Positions 1 to 8,839 of a stretch of DNA of 64,000 bases are shown piece by piece. Source of the stretch: Halococcus sediminicola. Its GTDB lineage: Archaea; Halobacteriota; Halobacteria; Halobacteriales; Halococcaceae. A model generated the notes under the pieces. It was not told the DNA's origin. It ran no database searches and was given only the letters and a program-made list of their open reading frames with translations. The translations under genes were made by a program, and so were the position numbers. Every line of letters begins with the position of its first letter. Positions within the stretch are counted from its first letter, which is position 1. The DNA is taken from contig NZ_BBMP01000005.1 of assembly GCF_000755245.1 (NCBI RefSeq), positions 1 to 64,000 on the forward strand, in the 5' to 3' direction.

Positions 1-2
1 TC

Positions 3-380
3 GTCCAAGCGGTTATTGGAGTGCCCTACGAGAATGCGACGTGGGAGACACTTCAATCTGAAGTGAAGGGCTTTTTCGACGGAGCCGATGGAACTCTTTC
101 TATCAACCTCATATTCAGTGAAAAGGCAGTTACCGTCCTCCCCGATCGATTCCCCGCTCTGATTGGAAATCAATCAGCAGACGTCACCGTCAGATCGATT
201 CCAGAGGTTGCACTCTCCTTTGATGTAGTCGATACCGGAGAGACGACGATCGACATCCCACACCCAGTGTCCGGTGGGGATCGAATTGGCGTGGTCGGGA
301 TCAAAGATTCGCAGGTCGTCGCTGAGTTCGAGCAGTACTTCCAACAACTCTGGGCCACTGCTGATCCCCTCGTTAAGTAA
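3..380 (+). CDS. C-terminal part of a TrmB-type transcriptional regulator (5' end outside window)
   Basis: The frame is open from the first bases, so the start lies upstream of the window and only about 126 residues are seen. The tail (VVGIKDSQVVAEFEQYF, then QLW) resembles the end of haloarchaeal TrmB-like regulators, whose C-terminal sensor domain often closes with a similar aromatic F..YF..LW helix. No DNA-binding domain is visible because the N-terminus is missing. A GTG at 21 could act as an internal start, but the open upstream frame makes truncation by the window edge more likely. Family assignment rests on overall feel and is moderate. Confidence 0.5.
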   Translation, partial: VQAVIGVPYENATWETLQSEVKGFFDGADGTLSINLIFSEKAVTVLPDRFPALIGNQSADVTVRSIPEVALSFDVVDTGETTIDIPHPVSGGDRIGVVGIKDSQVVAEFEQYFQQLWATADPLVK

Positions 381-472
381 AACAGAGAGGTAAAACCACG
401 TAATCCGGTTGGAGTCATAGACAGAGGGAGAACATAGGACAGAGTGACTATTTCAAAATACGAGAATTAGCT

Positions 473-504
473 CTATGCATTGAGATGGCCGACCTCAACT
501 TCTG
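473..504 (+). repeat. 32-bp repeat, left copy flanking a toxin/antitoxin pair
   Basis: CTATGCATTGAGA, then 10 unrelated bases, then CAACTTCTG. The same arrangement with the same spacing recurs at 1539-1570, in direct orientation on the far side of the toxin/antitoxin genes. Confidence 0.6.
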
Positions 505-602
505 TCAGCCATTGGTGTCCCAGAGGTTCGGCGTCTGAATTTCTACAAACCACCTAATCACTGACAAACCGGTTCAAGAAATTGATATTATAGTTAACGT
601 GG

Positions 603-1109
603 TTACCGATACTCCGAAATCGTTCGGTATGGCACATAGAATCCGATGTCGTCAATCCAGGCTGATAGCCATTCATCAGCGGTTGGTTCATTGATCTTCC
701 CAGCGTCAATCGCGGCCAGCAGAACGCCGACCGAACCGACGACAGTCACGCCCTGTTCTTTCGCGAATGACCGGGCGTCCCCATCGTCGGTCAGCAGCCG
801 TCCGTGGTGTGCGTCCGCCACAGCGAACGCCTGTGCTTCACCGGGATCGAGATGACTACTGACCACTGCTTCACGGTTTGCGACCGTTTCGGAGATTGTT
901 GCTACAGGAATTTCCACGTCGAGTGTATCGAGTGCTGACTGGAGATATGGATGTCCGTCAACGCCGGCACGAAGCTCCTTACGCACGACCGGGACCGTAC
1001 AGATCTCGGAAAGATTTTCAATCACCCACAACTGGTCGATGTAGGCGAAATTCGAGAGAACGGTCGTGTTGAGGACGCTTGGATGGACTGGAATATCGTT
1101 GCCTGTCAT
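603..1109 (-). CDS. PIN-like toxin nuclease (DUF3368-type)
   Basis: A 168-residue protein of the PIN-like group that pairs with small DNA-binding antitoxins; the family cleaves RNA using acidic residues and metal. Visible features are an early NTTVLSNFAYID segment (DUF3368-like proteins keep a D/N..VL..L here), a central acidic helix around DPGEAQAFAVADAH near residue 92, and LLTDDGDARSFA around residue 105, the expected active-site region. The classical first Asp appears as Asn (NTTVLSN), which may weaken activity. Its start overlaps the stop of the upstream gene by 4 nt (ATGA), so the two are translationally coupled. Confidence 0.7.
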   Translation of the reverse strand: MTGNDIPVHPSVLNTTVLSNFAYIDQLWVIENLSEICTVPVVRKELRAGVDGHPYLQSALDTLDVEIPVATISETVANREAVVSSHLDPGEAQAFAVADAHHGRLLTDDGDARSFAKEQGVTVVGSVGVLLAAIDAGKINEPTADEWLSAWIDDIGFYVPYRTISEYR

Positions 1110-1474
1110 TTCGTGTGTGACTTCTCGTCACCCTTCGAATCGTCACTAAATTCGAGTTCTGCCGCAGCTTCAGCCTCGTAGGCCGCATCCTCTTCATCTT
1201 CAAGCCCAAAACGGAGTTCGAGGCCGTGTTCACGGAGAATGTCTCGCATCGTCCAACGATCGACAGCAGCGAGTCTCGCCGCATCACCGAGGGTAACACG
1301 CTCATGCTCGTACAGGGCAACCGCAGCCGCAATGCGCTCGTTCTCATGGTCTTCGAAGTATTCACGGACGAACTCCCGAAGAGCGTCGCTTTTCCCACCA
1401 AATACACCCGCCTCAACAGTTCCTTCAATGAGAAGGTCGAGGTCGTCTGGGTATGAGCCGGTGATTCGGGCCAT
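1106..1474 (-). CDS. Antitoxin with UPF0175-like HTH
   Basis: This 122-residue acidic protein lies directly upstream of the PIN-like gene and overlaps it by 4 nt. It opens with a ribbon-helix-helix-like segment (ARITGSYPDDLDLLIEGTV, then KSDALREFVREYF) and continues with an HTH (VTLGDAARLAAVDRWTMRDIL). That order is typical of UPF0175/VapB-like antitoxins, which repress their own promoter and neutralise the toxin through an acidic tail; here the tail is rich in E and D. The operon order (antitoxin first) fits autoregulation. The identity of the pair is inferred from context and motifs. Confidence 0.7.
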   Translation of the reverse strand: MARITGSYPDDLDLLIEGTVEAGVFGGKSDALREFVREYFEDHENERIAAAVALYEHERVTLGDAARLAAVDRWTMRDILREHGLELRFGLEDEEDAAYEAEAAAELEFSDDSKGDEKSHTK

Positions 1475-1538
1475 CTGTCTTCCCAGGCCTACGTCTTCAT
1501 ACTATTTATGAACTTCGCCAACTCAAAGCGAATTCCTC

Positions 1539-1570
1539 CTATGCATTGAGAGCACCAGTCACAACTTCTG
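1539..1570 (+). repeat. 32-bp repeat, right copy flanking a toxin/antitoxin pair
   Basis: Partner of 473-504: same outer 13 and 9 bases and same spacing, with a diverged 10-base centre. It lies about 65 bp upstream of the antitoxin start. Confidence 0.6.
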
Positions 1571-1632
1571 ATGTAGCGAAGTGAATATCTTTAATGACGA
1601 TATAGATTCATACTACTAGCTGAAAGAAAGTC

Positions 1633-2766
1633 ATGACTGACGATCACACCAAACGAACCCACCACAACCATGGCGAACAAACCAAAGAATCAGTAACCGA
1701 AGTTGACCGGCTAGGGGCCAAGACACGGGCAGCAGACGCCAACCGAGACTACGATGAGTGTCCGCAGTGCGGTCGGGAGTTTCTCGGAGTCAATATGGCT
1801 AGGAATGGTGACTTAGCGTTCATTCACGACGATGACAAGAAGTGCACGAAAGAGACGGATGTCGACCACGTCTATCTCAAAATGGACGGACTAGAACTCA
1901 CTCAACAGCAGTCTAAGCGAGCCCGAGATGTACTTGAACAGGTCAAAAACGGGGACGCGACACACGCAACCGATCTTATTGATGAGTGGAAGGGTGCACC
2001 CCCAGATTATACGCTGGAACGGATGGCTAATGTCGATGGACGAGGAGAAGTTGGGACAGTCTATGGGTGGATTTCAGTAAGCGACATTGCGGGAACAGAT
2101 CCAGAGTTAACAGGACGGTTTGAGAAAGGGCGCATAGAAAGTGTGCTCCAGCTAATGATCGATGGCCAGTACCGCCCTGAACATGTGGAGAACCATGGAA
2201 TGCCCCATTACCGGGAAATCTGTGGCGATCTTTACGTCGGCTCTGATGGGAACCACCGGTCGATAGCCTGCAAGGCCATCGGGATTGACAAAATATACGC
2301 TCAGATAACGGAGTACGACGTCAATGAAACAGAGTACCAGCGCTGGAAAGCCCGTCGTGACGGTGAACTCGTGGACACCATGGTATCCGATACTTCTAGG
2401 GGTCCAAGCGATCCCCCCGAACACCACACCGACCTCCTTCGAGAGGTACTGGCTGCCGTTGGTAGTGCATGCCCACCGACGACCAACCTTGATGAACTCG
2501 TGTATACGCCCGACAGCGATGTGTGTGATACCTGTGGCCGTTCCAGCCATTACCTATTCGACTACGTTGTTGAAGATCCTCGAAACGTCCTCGGTGTCGA
2601 GGAGACCGTACTTATCGGCGAATTCGCGCACGTAACGGTCGATTGCGCCCTCCGAAAGCTCGATTTCGCCGTCGACCTTGAGGTCGCGCACTTCGCGCTC
2701 GCCAGCCGGGTCGAGCGCCGCGAGCAGCCGCAGACGGCCACCTCTGGGGGGCGAACTCCCCAATAA
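1633..2766 (+). CDS. ParB-like domain protein with zinc finger
   Basis: A 377-residue protein with a hydrophilic N-terminus, a CPQCGREF zinc-finger-like pair near residue 42, and a ParB/sulfiredoxin-like core around residues 165-220. That core carries the diagnostic YVGSDGNHRSIACKAIG stretch (G-x-HRS box). ParB-fold proteins of this kind bind DNA or nucleotides in partition or regulation; the haloarchaeal members are poorly characterised. A second CDTCGR pair sits near residue 298. The last 60 codons are GC-rich, unlike the AT-richer upstream part, and are overlapped on the other strand by a well-formed acidic reading frame at 2554-2763. The natural C-terminus may therefore be lost and the present tail may be read-through of foreign sequence. 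Confidence 0.6.
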   Translation: MTDDHTKRTHHNHGEQTKESVTEVDRLGAKTRAADANRDYDECPQCGREFLGVNMARNGDLAFIHDDDKKCTKETDVDHVYLKMDGLELTQQQSKRARDVLEQVKNGDATHATDLIDEWKGAPPDYTLERMANVDGRGEVGTVYGWISVSDIAGTDPELTGRFEKGRIESVLQLMIDGQYRPEHVENHGMPHYREICGDLYVGSDGNHRSIACKAIGIDKIYAQITEYDVNETEYQRWKARRDGELVDTMVSDTSRGPSDPPEHHTDLLREVLAAVGSACPPTTNLDELVYTPDSDVCDTCGRSSHYLFDYVVEDPRNVLGVEETVLIGEFAHVTVDCALRKLDFAVDLEVAHFALASRVERREQPQTATSGGRTPQ

Positions 2767-2840
2767 TTTCCCAATAGAAACTCAGCCGTCCGACAAACTT
2801 ATTACCGATTGTGTATAATCTGTAAACACGCGGCTTAGCT

Positions 2841-3428
2841 ATGTCACGAACAGCTTCACAACAGGAAGGAGAAATCATTCGCGACTTCCTCTCGATCGCC
2901 GATCTCCTCGAACAGCCCCAGCTCGCCCGTATCTACGCATATCTCTACCGTGAGGGTGAGGCGACCGTCAGCGAACTCATCGACGTGCTCGATCTCTCAC
3001 AAGGAACTGCCTACACTTACGTGAACCAGCTCACCGATACTGGTGTTCTCACTCCCACTACAGACACCCAACCCCAACGGTACGCAGCCGTCGAGATCAA
3101 ACTCACCCTGACCGTCAGCGACGATCGTGAATACACCATCTCACCCGCTCTCATTGCCGCAGTCGCACGCCGGACGACCGACGACACCATCGACTCGTAT
3201 ATCAATCGTCACGGCGTTCACGGCCTCGCAACCGCGCTCTCCCACACCCTCGCTCGCGAGCATGGCGAGACAACTCATCGGCTCGTGGCCGACGATCTTG
3301 ATATCTCGGAGCTCGAAGCGGAGGTGATTCTCCAAGCGCTTCGGCCCGTTGTTCATGAGCACTTCTCGGTCGAAGATTCTGGGGCGTCGCTAGCGGACGT
3401 GGCTGACGCCGAGAATCTTGACGTGTGA
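2841..3428 (+). CDS. Winged-helix antitoxin/regulator
   Basis: A 195-residue protein with a winged HTH at residues 25-80 (LARIYAYLYREGEATVSEL, then LDLSQGTAYTYVNQLTDTGVL) like TrmB/ArsR-type regulators, and an acidic all-helical C-terminus. Its stop overlaps the start of the PIN-domain gene (GTGA, 4 nt). That organisation marks a toxin/antitoxin operon in which the DNA-binding protein is probably the antitoxin and autoregulator. The upstream region has an AT-rich stretch near 2797-2818 that could hold the TATA box. No substrate-binding residues can be named. Confidence 0.7.
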   Translation: MSRTASQQEGEIIRDFLSIADLLEQPQLARIYAYLYREGEATVSELIDVLDLSQGTAYTYVNQLTDTGVLTPTTDTQPQRYAAVEIKLTLTVSDDREYTISPALIAAVARRTTDDTIDSYINRHGVHGLATALSHTLAREHGETTHRLVADDLDISELEAEVILQALRPVVHEHFSVEDSGASLADVADAENLDV

Positions 3429-3943
3429 GCGCGCTCCACATCGCGGATACAGGCTTTTTCGTTGCTCTTGGAGCACCGTCGAACGATCGCTACCAGCGAG
3501 TACGGACTTTCGCCAAACGCAACGAGATCGTCTTTATGGTCCCGAAACGCATCTATGAGGAGTTGACCGGGGCTGATGACAGCGAAATTGTCGAAGCGGA
3601 AGCGATTCCAATCGATGTTGCTATTGACGACGGCTGGGTTCGTGTTGCAGAGCCGTTGGAGTACACGAATCCAGTAGTCTCAAAGACGATGGACGGCATT
3701 CAACGCTATATTGCGAACGCCGACGATCGACCGGCCGACGAGATCGAACGTGCCGACCCAGCTCTCGGTGCGCTTGCTGTACAAGCGCTCAGTTCGGGTG
3801 ATGTGACTCACGCTTACATCTACACGACCGATATCGCTGCTGGCGAAGGGGCAGAGACAGTCTTAGCGAGTGAGGGCTATGGAGACGCGGTGACGTTCGT
3901 CAACGGCTTCAAATTCGTCGAGGATCTTGTCGGAGACGCCTGA
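3425..3943 (+). CDS. PIN-domain toxin
   Basis: A 172-residue PIN-fold protein starting with GTG inside the stop of the preceding gene. It has an N-terminal LHIADTGFFVALG (first catalytic Asp), a Glu in RIYEELTG near residue 46, and a late YIYTTDIAAGEG segment (acidic pair of the active site). PIN toxins cut RNA using a metal held by three or four acidic residues, and these are all present, so it should be active. The partner is a winged-helix rather than a VapB-type protein, a haloarchaeal variant of the VapBC layout. Confidence 0.72.
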   Translation: MSALHIADTGFFVALGAPSNDRYQRVRTFAKRNEIVFMVPKRIYEELTGADDSEIVEAEAIPIDVAIDDGWVRVAEPLEYTNPVVSKTMDGIQRYIANADDRPADEIERADPALGALAVQALSSGDVTHAYIYTTDIAAGEGAETVLASEGYGDAVTFVNGFKFVEDLVGDA

Positions 3944-4415
3944 TCGAAGAATTCTGTTTGAGAAGCAGACCGACCGTCCTACTGATATTGCATGGTGTAC
4001 TCGGACACCCTAATCGTATCGCGATTCAGTATATAAAGAATGGAGGCTTTCTGGCCGGTGTCGAAAACCACTGTTTTTGAAACCACAATATACGACTACC
4101 GAGAGAGAAACACACATACGTCTCGCAGTCGTTCTACAAGAAGATGGCAGTGACACCCGATATGCAGTCGGCTGCATCCGTTGATTGCTGAGCGAAAATC
4201 AATCAACGTGACTGACCGTTCAGCTATGTAGTCGAGACTTGCTGGCGTACTAGCCCGATTCGTCATCCATATCTCCTTCCGAAATATGGGCTGGTGAGAT
4301 TGGTTTCGTCGTCCGTCACCTCTGAGAAATCCGCTTGTCTAGTTTCAGATGGTTGTAGAGATTCTCTCCAGGCGAATTGATAATAGTTATTTGTGATCTA
4401 TGTGGCCATTCGTAC
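3944..4415. other. Intergenic region, no gene seen
   Basis: About 470 bp of AT-richer DNA. I see no reading frame with haloarchaeal composition, no tRNA-like fold and no copy of the window's dispersed repeat. A TATA-like tract lies near 4030-4036 but cannot be tied to a gene. Confidence 0.5.
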
Positions 4416-5516
4416 ATGGAGATCACTGGCATCGAGCAGTATCACCTCGCCTACGACCTCGATGGTAGCCACGACCCGACGTGGGTGCCGGGCTATCCAC
4501 AGGGCAGCCACGAATGCGAACTGTTCGAAATCAAAACTGATGAAGGCATCACCGGCATCACGGCGAGTCCGTCCATTCCCGGCGGGTTCGACTACGGTGA
4601 CACTCTTCGATTGCTCCTGCTCGGTGAGGATCCCCACGACGTTGCTCGCATCCGCCGGAAGCTCGCTTCGCTCGACCTCCTCGGCCCGCGGCCGTGGCAC
4701 ATCGAGGTCGGACTCTGGGACATTATCGGCAAGGACGCCGGTAAGCCCGTTCACGAGGTGCTCGGCGGGACGAGCCAAGAGATTCCGGCGTACGCCAGCA
4801 CCAGCGAGGTCCAGCCGGCCGACGAGCGCATTGCATACGTCGAAGACCGACTCGATGAAGGGTTCGAGGCGGTGAAGCTCCGCATTACCGCCCGCGAGGA
4901 CGTCAAAATTGTCCGAGAAGTGCGTGAGGCGTTTCCGGATCTCACGCTAATGGTCGATGCGAACAAGGGCTGGGCGATTCGCGCCATCGAGGAGGAAGAA
5001 CAGTGGTCGTTTGCAGAGGCGCTCGCGGTCGCACGCGATCTCGAACCGTTCGACATCGGGTGGCTCGAAGAGCCGCTGCCGCGACACGACTACCGCGGGT
5101 ACGCCCGGCTCCGCGACCGCACCGACGTTCCGATTGCGGGTGGCGAGTTCAACGACGGGCCACACGAGGTCCGGGAGCTCCTGCGCCACGACGCGGTTGA
5201 TGTCCTCCAGCCTGACGCGATGCTCGCTACCGGCATCCAAGAAGGGGCGGCAATCGCAGCGAGCGCCCACGAACAGGGTATCAGGTTCATCCCCCACACC
5301 TGGACCAATGGCGTCGGCTTCGCCGCAAATCTCCACATGATGACCGCCGCACGCTCGCCGTGGTGTGAGTTCCCGATGGAGCCGCCGTGGACGCCCGACG
5401 TGCGCGATTTCCTCCTAACTGACACCATCGACCACGACGGGGGCACGGTTACACCACCCGATGGGCCCGGACTGGGGATAGAACTAGACCGGAGCGTTCT
5501 CGACGAGGCAGAGTAG
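4416..5516 (+). CDS. Mandelate racemase/muconate-lactonizing enzyme family protein (enolase superfamily)
   Basis: A 366-residue cytosolic enzyme that would abstract a proton next to a carboxylate, typically a sugar acid. Superfamily landmarks are in order: VKLRI (Lys near 153), LMVDANKGW (metal Asp near 181), WLEEPL (metal Glu near 217), AGGEF (metal Glu near 243) and FIPHTW (His near 292). The ATG at 4416 (MEITGIEQ) begins the typical N-terminal capping domain, so I prefer it to the in-frame start at 4377. The specific substrate cannot be read from sequence, though relatives act as sugar-acid dehydratases. An IS element begins 35 bp after the stop. Confidence 0.85.
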   Translation: MEITGIEQYHLAYDLDGSHDPTWVPGYPQGSHECELFEIKTDEGITGITASPSIPGGFDYGDTLRLLLLGEDPHDVARIRRKLASLDLLGPRPWHIEVGLWDIIGKDAGKPVHEVLGGTSQEIPAYASTSEVQPADERIAYVEDRLDEGFEAVKLRITAREDVKIVREVREAFPDLTLMVDANKGWAIRAIEEEEQWSFAEALAVARDLEPFDIGWLEEPLPRHDYRGYARLRDRTDVPIAGGEFNDGPHEVRELLRHDAVDVLQPDAMLATGIQEGAAIAASAHEQGIRFIPHTWTNGVGFAANLHMMTAARSPWCEFPMEPPWTPDVRDFLLTDTIDHDGGTVTPPDGPGLGIELDRSVLDEAE

Positions 5517-5551
5517 CGCTACGGTCAGGGAATCGGCTCGGCAACGCCATC

Positions 5552-6571
5552 TGTAGTGTCCGCCAAAGATTTCGTCGGCGGTATCTGCCCGGCGATCAAC
5601 CAGGTGAGATAAAACTTGATCTGGACGATGCTAACCGGATATGTAAGCGAGTTGTTGACCACAGCATGGACACCGGCTTGGTTGCCGAGCAGTTCGAGAT
5701 CAGTCGGCGGCGGGTCCAGCAACTCGCCAAAACCTACCGCGGGACTGGAGAGATCTCACAGCTGGAGACGCCTGGTCGCAGTCCCTACGCGGACTATCCC
5801 AACGACCTCGAAGACCGTGTACTCGACGTACGCCAGCGCCTCGGCGCTGGCGCAGTCGTCATCGCCCACGTCCTCCGCGTCAGGGACGGTCTCTCGATCG
5901 CTAACAATCGCGTCCACCAGATTCTCCAGGAGCACGACCACGTGACCGAGAATCCTACCAAGCAGGGCCGCAAGCGGCCGTGGGTTCGCTTCGAGCGTGA
6001 GAATGCGGCGGTGACGGTCCACCTGGACTGGTATCGCAACGACCGCGGACAACAGGTGCTGGCCGTCGAAGACGACGCCTCGCCGCGCGTCTTCGACATG
6101 ATCGAGACTGACAGCAGTTCAGCTATTCAAGCCGTCGAACTCCTCGAAAGCGTTGACGAGGAGTTCGACAGTCCTGTGCCGATCTTGGAGGTGATCACCG
6201 ACCACGGATCGGAGTTCGTCAATCCTCGTCAAGATGATCGTCCGTGTCTCGATCACGAGTTCGAACGCTATCTTGCCGAGAATGATATTGAGCACACGCT
6301 CTGTAAGGTTGGGCGGCCACAGTCCAACGGGAAGATCGAGCGGTTCTTCCAGACCTACGAGAAACACCGCGAGCGGTTCGGAACTCTCGACGAGTTCCTC
6401 ACCTTCTACAACGAGGAGCGCCCGCACATGAGCCTTGATTGGGACACGCTGGAAGCGCCAGCTGAGGCGTTCGAGCGGTTGGTGCCATCGCCAGCGAAGA
6501 GCGGTGGCGATCTGCTCGCAACCGAGGTGACCGTCGATGGATGACCGACGAAATCTTTACCGGACAGCACA
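5552..6571 (+). mobile_element. Complete IS481-like insertion sequence with terminal inverted repeats
   Basis: Near-identical ends enclose one transposase gene. The left end starts TGTAGTGTCCGCC and the right end, read on the minus strand, starts TGTGCTGTCCGGT. Both continue with AAAGATTTCGTCGG, giving about 27 bp of inverted repeat with four mismatches. Length is about 1.02 kb. I could not recognise a convincing target-site duplication at the two edges. The element is immediately downstream of the enolase-family gene. Confidence 0.85.
5666..6544 (+). CDS. IS481-family transposase (DDE integrase core)
   Basis: A 292-residue transposase from the first ATG. An in-frame extension without ATG, starting near 5603, still reads like the first helices of the HTH (GEIKLDLDDANRICKRVV), so the true start may be an alternative codon upstream. 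Order: HTH (LVAEQFEISRRRVQQLA), linker, then the integrase-like catalytic domain with HLDWYRND (Asp 1), ITDHGSEF (Asp 2) and RPQSNGKIERFFQ (Glu 3), ending with a typical YNEERPHMSL. All three acidic residues are kept and there is no frameshift, so it is probably functional. It lies within matching inverted repeats. Confidence 0.9.
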   Translation: MDTGLVAEQFEISRRRVQQLAKTYRGTGEISQLETPGRSPYADYPNDLEDRVLDVRQRLGAGAVVIAHVLRVRDGLSIANNRVHQILQEHDHVTENPTKQGRKRPWVRFERENAAVTVHLDWYRNDRGQQVLAVEDDASPRVFDMIETDSSSAIQAVELLESVDEEFDSPVPILEVITDHGSEFVNPRQDDRPCLDHEFERYLAENDIEHTLCKVGRPQSNGKIERFFQTYEKHRERFGTLDEFLTFYNEERPHMSLDWDTLEAPAEAFERLVPSPAKSGGDLLATEVTVDG

Positions 6572-6597
6572 ATAGTACAACTGTCGCCGAGCCGTAT

Positions 6598-7257
6598 TTA
6601 GGCGACAGGTTGGGTTGCGGGTTGTTCTTCGCGTGGAACAGCTAGTCTCTCGGCATCAGCGACCGCATGGCCGAAGAGGTGGGAGATCACGAGGTTCATG
6701 TAGAACCCAACGAACAGACCAGCGATGGCTCCGAGGATCGGCACGAGACCGATCACACCCATGACGAGACCTGCGGCAAAGCTCACGAGGATGGCACGAA
6801 GCCAACCACTGACGTAGCGCCGGCTGGTGAGAACCGGTCGGAGGTTGTCCAGCTTGAAAGCGGCACCGACACGTTCCTCGCGTGCGAACACGGTGGTCGC
6901 AGCAGGGAGGCTGTAGGCCGCTGCCAGATACGCAATGGCACTCACGATGATGCCGACCATCTGCAGAGTGCCTGAGAGCACAGCAAGGCTGAGCCCGAAC
7001 AGGACGATCGGGGCGAAGAGATATCCAATCGCGATGGCGAATCCTTTGAGGCCATCGACTGCGAGTTTTCCCCAGTCGTCGAACTGGGGAAGTTCGTCAT
7101 CGCCCAGCGTCGTGTGTCGAAGCACGCGGATCCCGTAGCCTCCAAGAATGAAGGCAGGAACAATGAGAACGCTGAGCAGACTCAGCACGCCGCCGATCAG
7201 GACGGTTTTTAGTACGTGGTCGCTCTCTCGCGGATAGTTGATTGCTGCTGATAGCAT
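6598..7257 (-). CDS. DUF4013 family membrane protein
   Basis: A 219-residue integral membrane protein with five or six hydrophobic segments (roughly residues 18-42, 70-95, 97-122, 150-172 and 175-198). The N-terminus (INYPRESDHVLKTVLIGGVL) and the FILGGYGIRVLRHTTLGDDELPQFDDW block are the signature of the DUF4013 family, common in haloarchaea. The paired YGIRVLR and W motifs lie in the cytoplasmic loop after the first hairpin. Function is unknown. It is transcribed alone, convergent with the IS element. Confidence 0.85.
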   Translation of the reverse strand: MLSAAINYPRESDHVLKTVLIGGVLSLLSVLIVPAFILGGYGIRVLRHTTLGDDELPQFDDWGKLAVDGLKGFAIAIGYLFAPIVLFGLSLAVLSGTLQMVGIIVSAIAYLAAAYSLPAATTVFAREERVGAAFKLDNLRPVLTSRRYVSGWLRAILVSFAAGLVMGVIGLVPILGAIAGLFVGFYMNLVISHLFGHAVADAERLAVPREEQPATQPVA

Positions 7258-7846
7258 TTGGTTTCTCCTGTGACTACGATTGACCTGATCGGATCCAGTC
7301 TCCCTCCCAAGGGCGAATCTGACACCGCAGACAATTATAGCAATTCTAACTAGTACTCACAAGTATATAACTGTTGTTGTAACTGTCGCTAATCTATGCT
7401 AATAGCTGCCGAAATTTGATTACTAGTAAATAGGTGATGAGTGGGGTAGCAGCAACGGTTTTCTCCCCCGAAGACCTAGAGAAGATGGAATACAGGGGCT
7501 GTACGCTCTCGTCGTCAGCATTCGACGCTTCACTGTATTCCTCCCTCCCCTTTATTCCAAAAATTTGACATCAAATTTTCAAAGCTGTTCTACTCAGGTG
7601 AGCAACCGTCCGTTCACGGGGATTTGTCGCGTAGATGGGTCTGATAGCTCCTTCCGGTTGAGACGCGAATTGAAAACCAACTGATAGTTTTGCATACTGG
7701 TTCCACCCTCTCGTGTGTGATTTTTGTGAGGACTTCTGCATCATCGCCCTGCTGGATAGAGAGGCTGTAGTCATCAAAGGTGCCATGATGGATCCACCTA
7801 ACCGATTTCTGTTGCCATAGGACCTAAGACGATGGATAGTGCCCTC
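7258..7846. other. Intergenic region with promoter-like AT tract
   Basis: About 590 bp. The AT-rich stretch near 7355-7375 (AGTATATAACTG) lies some 100 bp upstream of the DUF4013 gene and may include its promoter. The rest shows only out-of-frame, stop-broken fragments. A 71-codon frame on the minus strand at 7571-7786 has a basic, non-haloarchaeal composition and I do not call it. Confidence 0.5.
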
Positions 7847-8521
7847 TTATTGACTCAATGGATCAGTTTCTTCGTCTTCGTTGACGTCCAGCGAACTCAT
7901 GATGAGGTTTTTGTGTGCTCGGCGGACTCGCTCAGACAACGCTTGATGAGAGATATCGAGGTTTTCGGCAAGTTCCTGGGCACTCATATCCCGGGGAATA
8001 TCGTAGTATCCCTTCTCGGCAGCCTCGATGAGGGTGTCGTGCTGTTGTTCAGTGAGGTCGTATCGGGCCTGTTCGATTCCGTCAACTCCATAGATACGTT
8101 TCACGTCGAGCGTGAACTCGCTTTCTTCGGCGTACTCGCCCGTCGCTGAAAGTCCGCTTCGCTCGGGAAAGAGCACGCGGAGATGCCACTCGCCGTCAGT
8201 CGCGATGGCCTCCTGAACAGTCGCGTCGTGGCCATTGACCATGTACCCAACGACTTGGGCAGTATCGTCCCACACCAGCCGATAGAAGCACTCCTCGTCC
8301 GTCTCGCCGAACAGTTCGACCTCTTCGACGCTCGGATCGGCTTCGAGTATCTCGGTTAATCCTTCGAGTTCTCCGTGCTTCACTCGCACGAATGGCACTA
8401 CCTGGGTCGTGTTGTGGGCGACAACGCGATCGATGTTGAACGTCAGCTCCGGCCGGCGTTCGAGTGTCTCGGCAAGCGCGAATTCCTCTGCCGGGATACT
8501 GAACTCTGCAATGACCGACAT
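7847..8521 (-). CDS. Bat-type HTH transcriptional regulator
   Basis: A 224-residue regulator. The first two thirds form a BAT-like sensor domain (starting SVIAEFSIPAEEFALAETL). The C-terminus carries the HTH_10 domain (LTEQQHDTLIEAAEKGYYD, then MSAQELAENLDISHQALSERVRR), which is the bacterio-opsin-activator-type DNA-binding domain found widely in haloarchaea. I chose ATG 8521 because the 40 residues before it are basic and unlike the family, while MSVIAEF is a standard family start. Target genes cannot be predicted; it is monocistronic. Confidence 0.85.
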   Translation of the reverse strand: MSVIAEFSIPAEEFALAETLERRPELTFNIDRVVAHNTTQVVPFVRVKHGELEGLTEILEADPSVEEVELFGETDEECFYRLVWDDTAQVVGYMVNGHDATVQEAIATDGEWHLRVLFPERSGLSATGEYAEESEFTLDVKRIYGVDGIEQARYDLTEQQHDTLIEAAEKGYYDIPRDMSAQELAENLDISHQALSERVRRAHKNLIMSSLDVNEDEETDPLSQ

Positions 8522-8746
8522 GAGAGTCTCCAACCGGGGCTTGCATGAGAAGGTTACGGGTTTATACTGTAGAGTTCTCATACGGCAATTCGACCTCGAG
8601 AGCACCTCAGTACCGTCTGAATCATAGCCCCGGGGTGCCAATCAGTCGCAGGCTTGGAAACGATCTCCCTCAATACGGGGTTTGCGCGCCGAAACCGCGC
8701 CGGTTATGGTTTCCGGCCAGCAGATTCGGCAATGAGAGCGGTCGAT

Positions 8747-8839
8747 GTGCAAGACACGCGCACTGTATCTCGCCGGCGATTTCAATGAGACAACAGTCTG
8801 CGATGTGGAGACTCTGAAGCTGAGTACTAATTTCTATAG
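8747..8839 (+). repeat. Dispersed palindrome element, copy A
   Basis: Starts with a degenerate palindrome (GTGCAAGACAC, spacer, TGTATCTCGC) and ends at TTTCTATAG 93 bp later, the same plan as the other copies described in the findings. It lies between two leftward genes. Confidence 0.55.

Noticed and set aside
7571-7786. A 71-codon minus-strand frame
   Set aside because: Basic, Ser-rich composition and no homology I can recognise; other frames in the same stretch also have stops.
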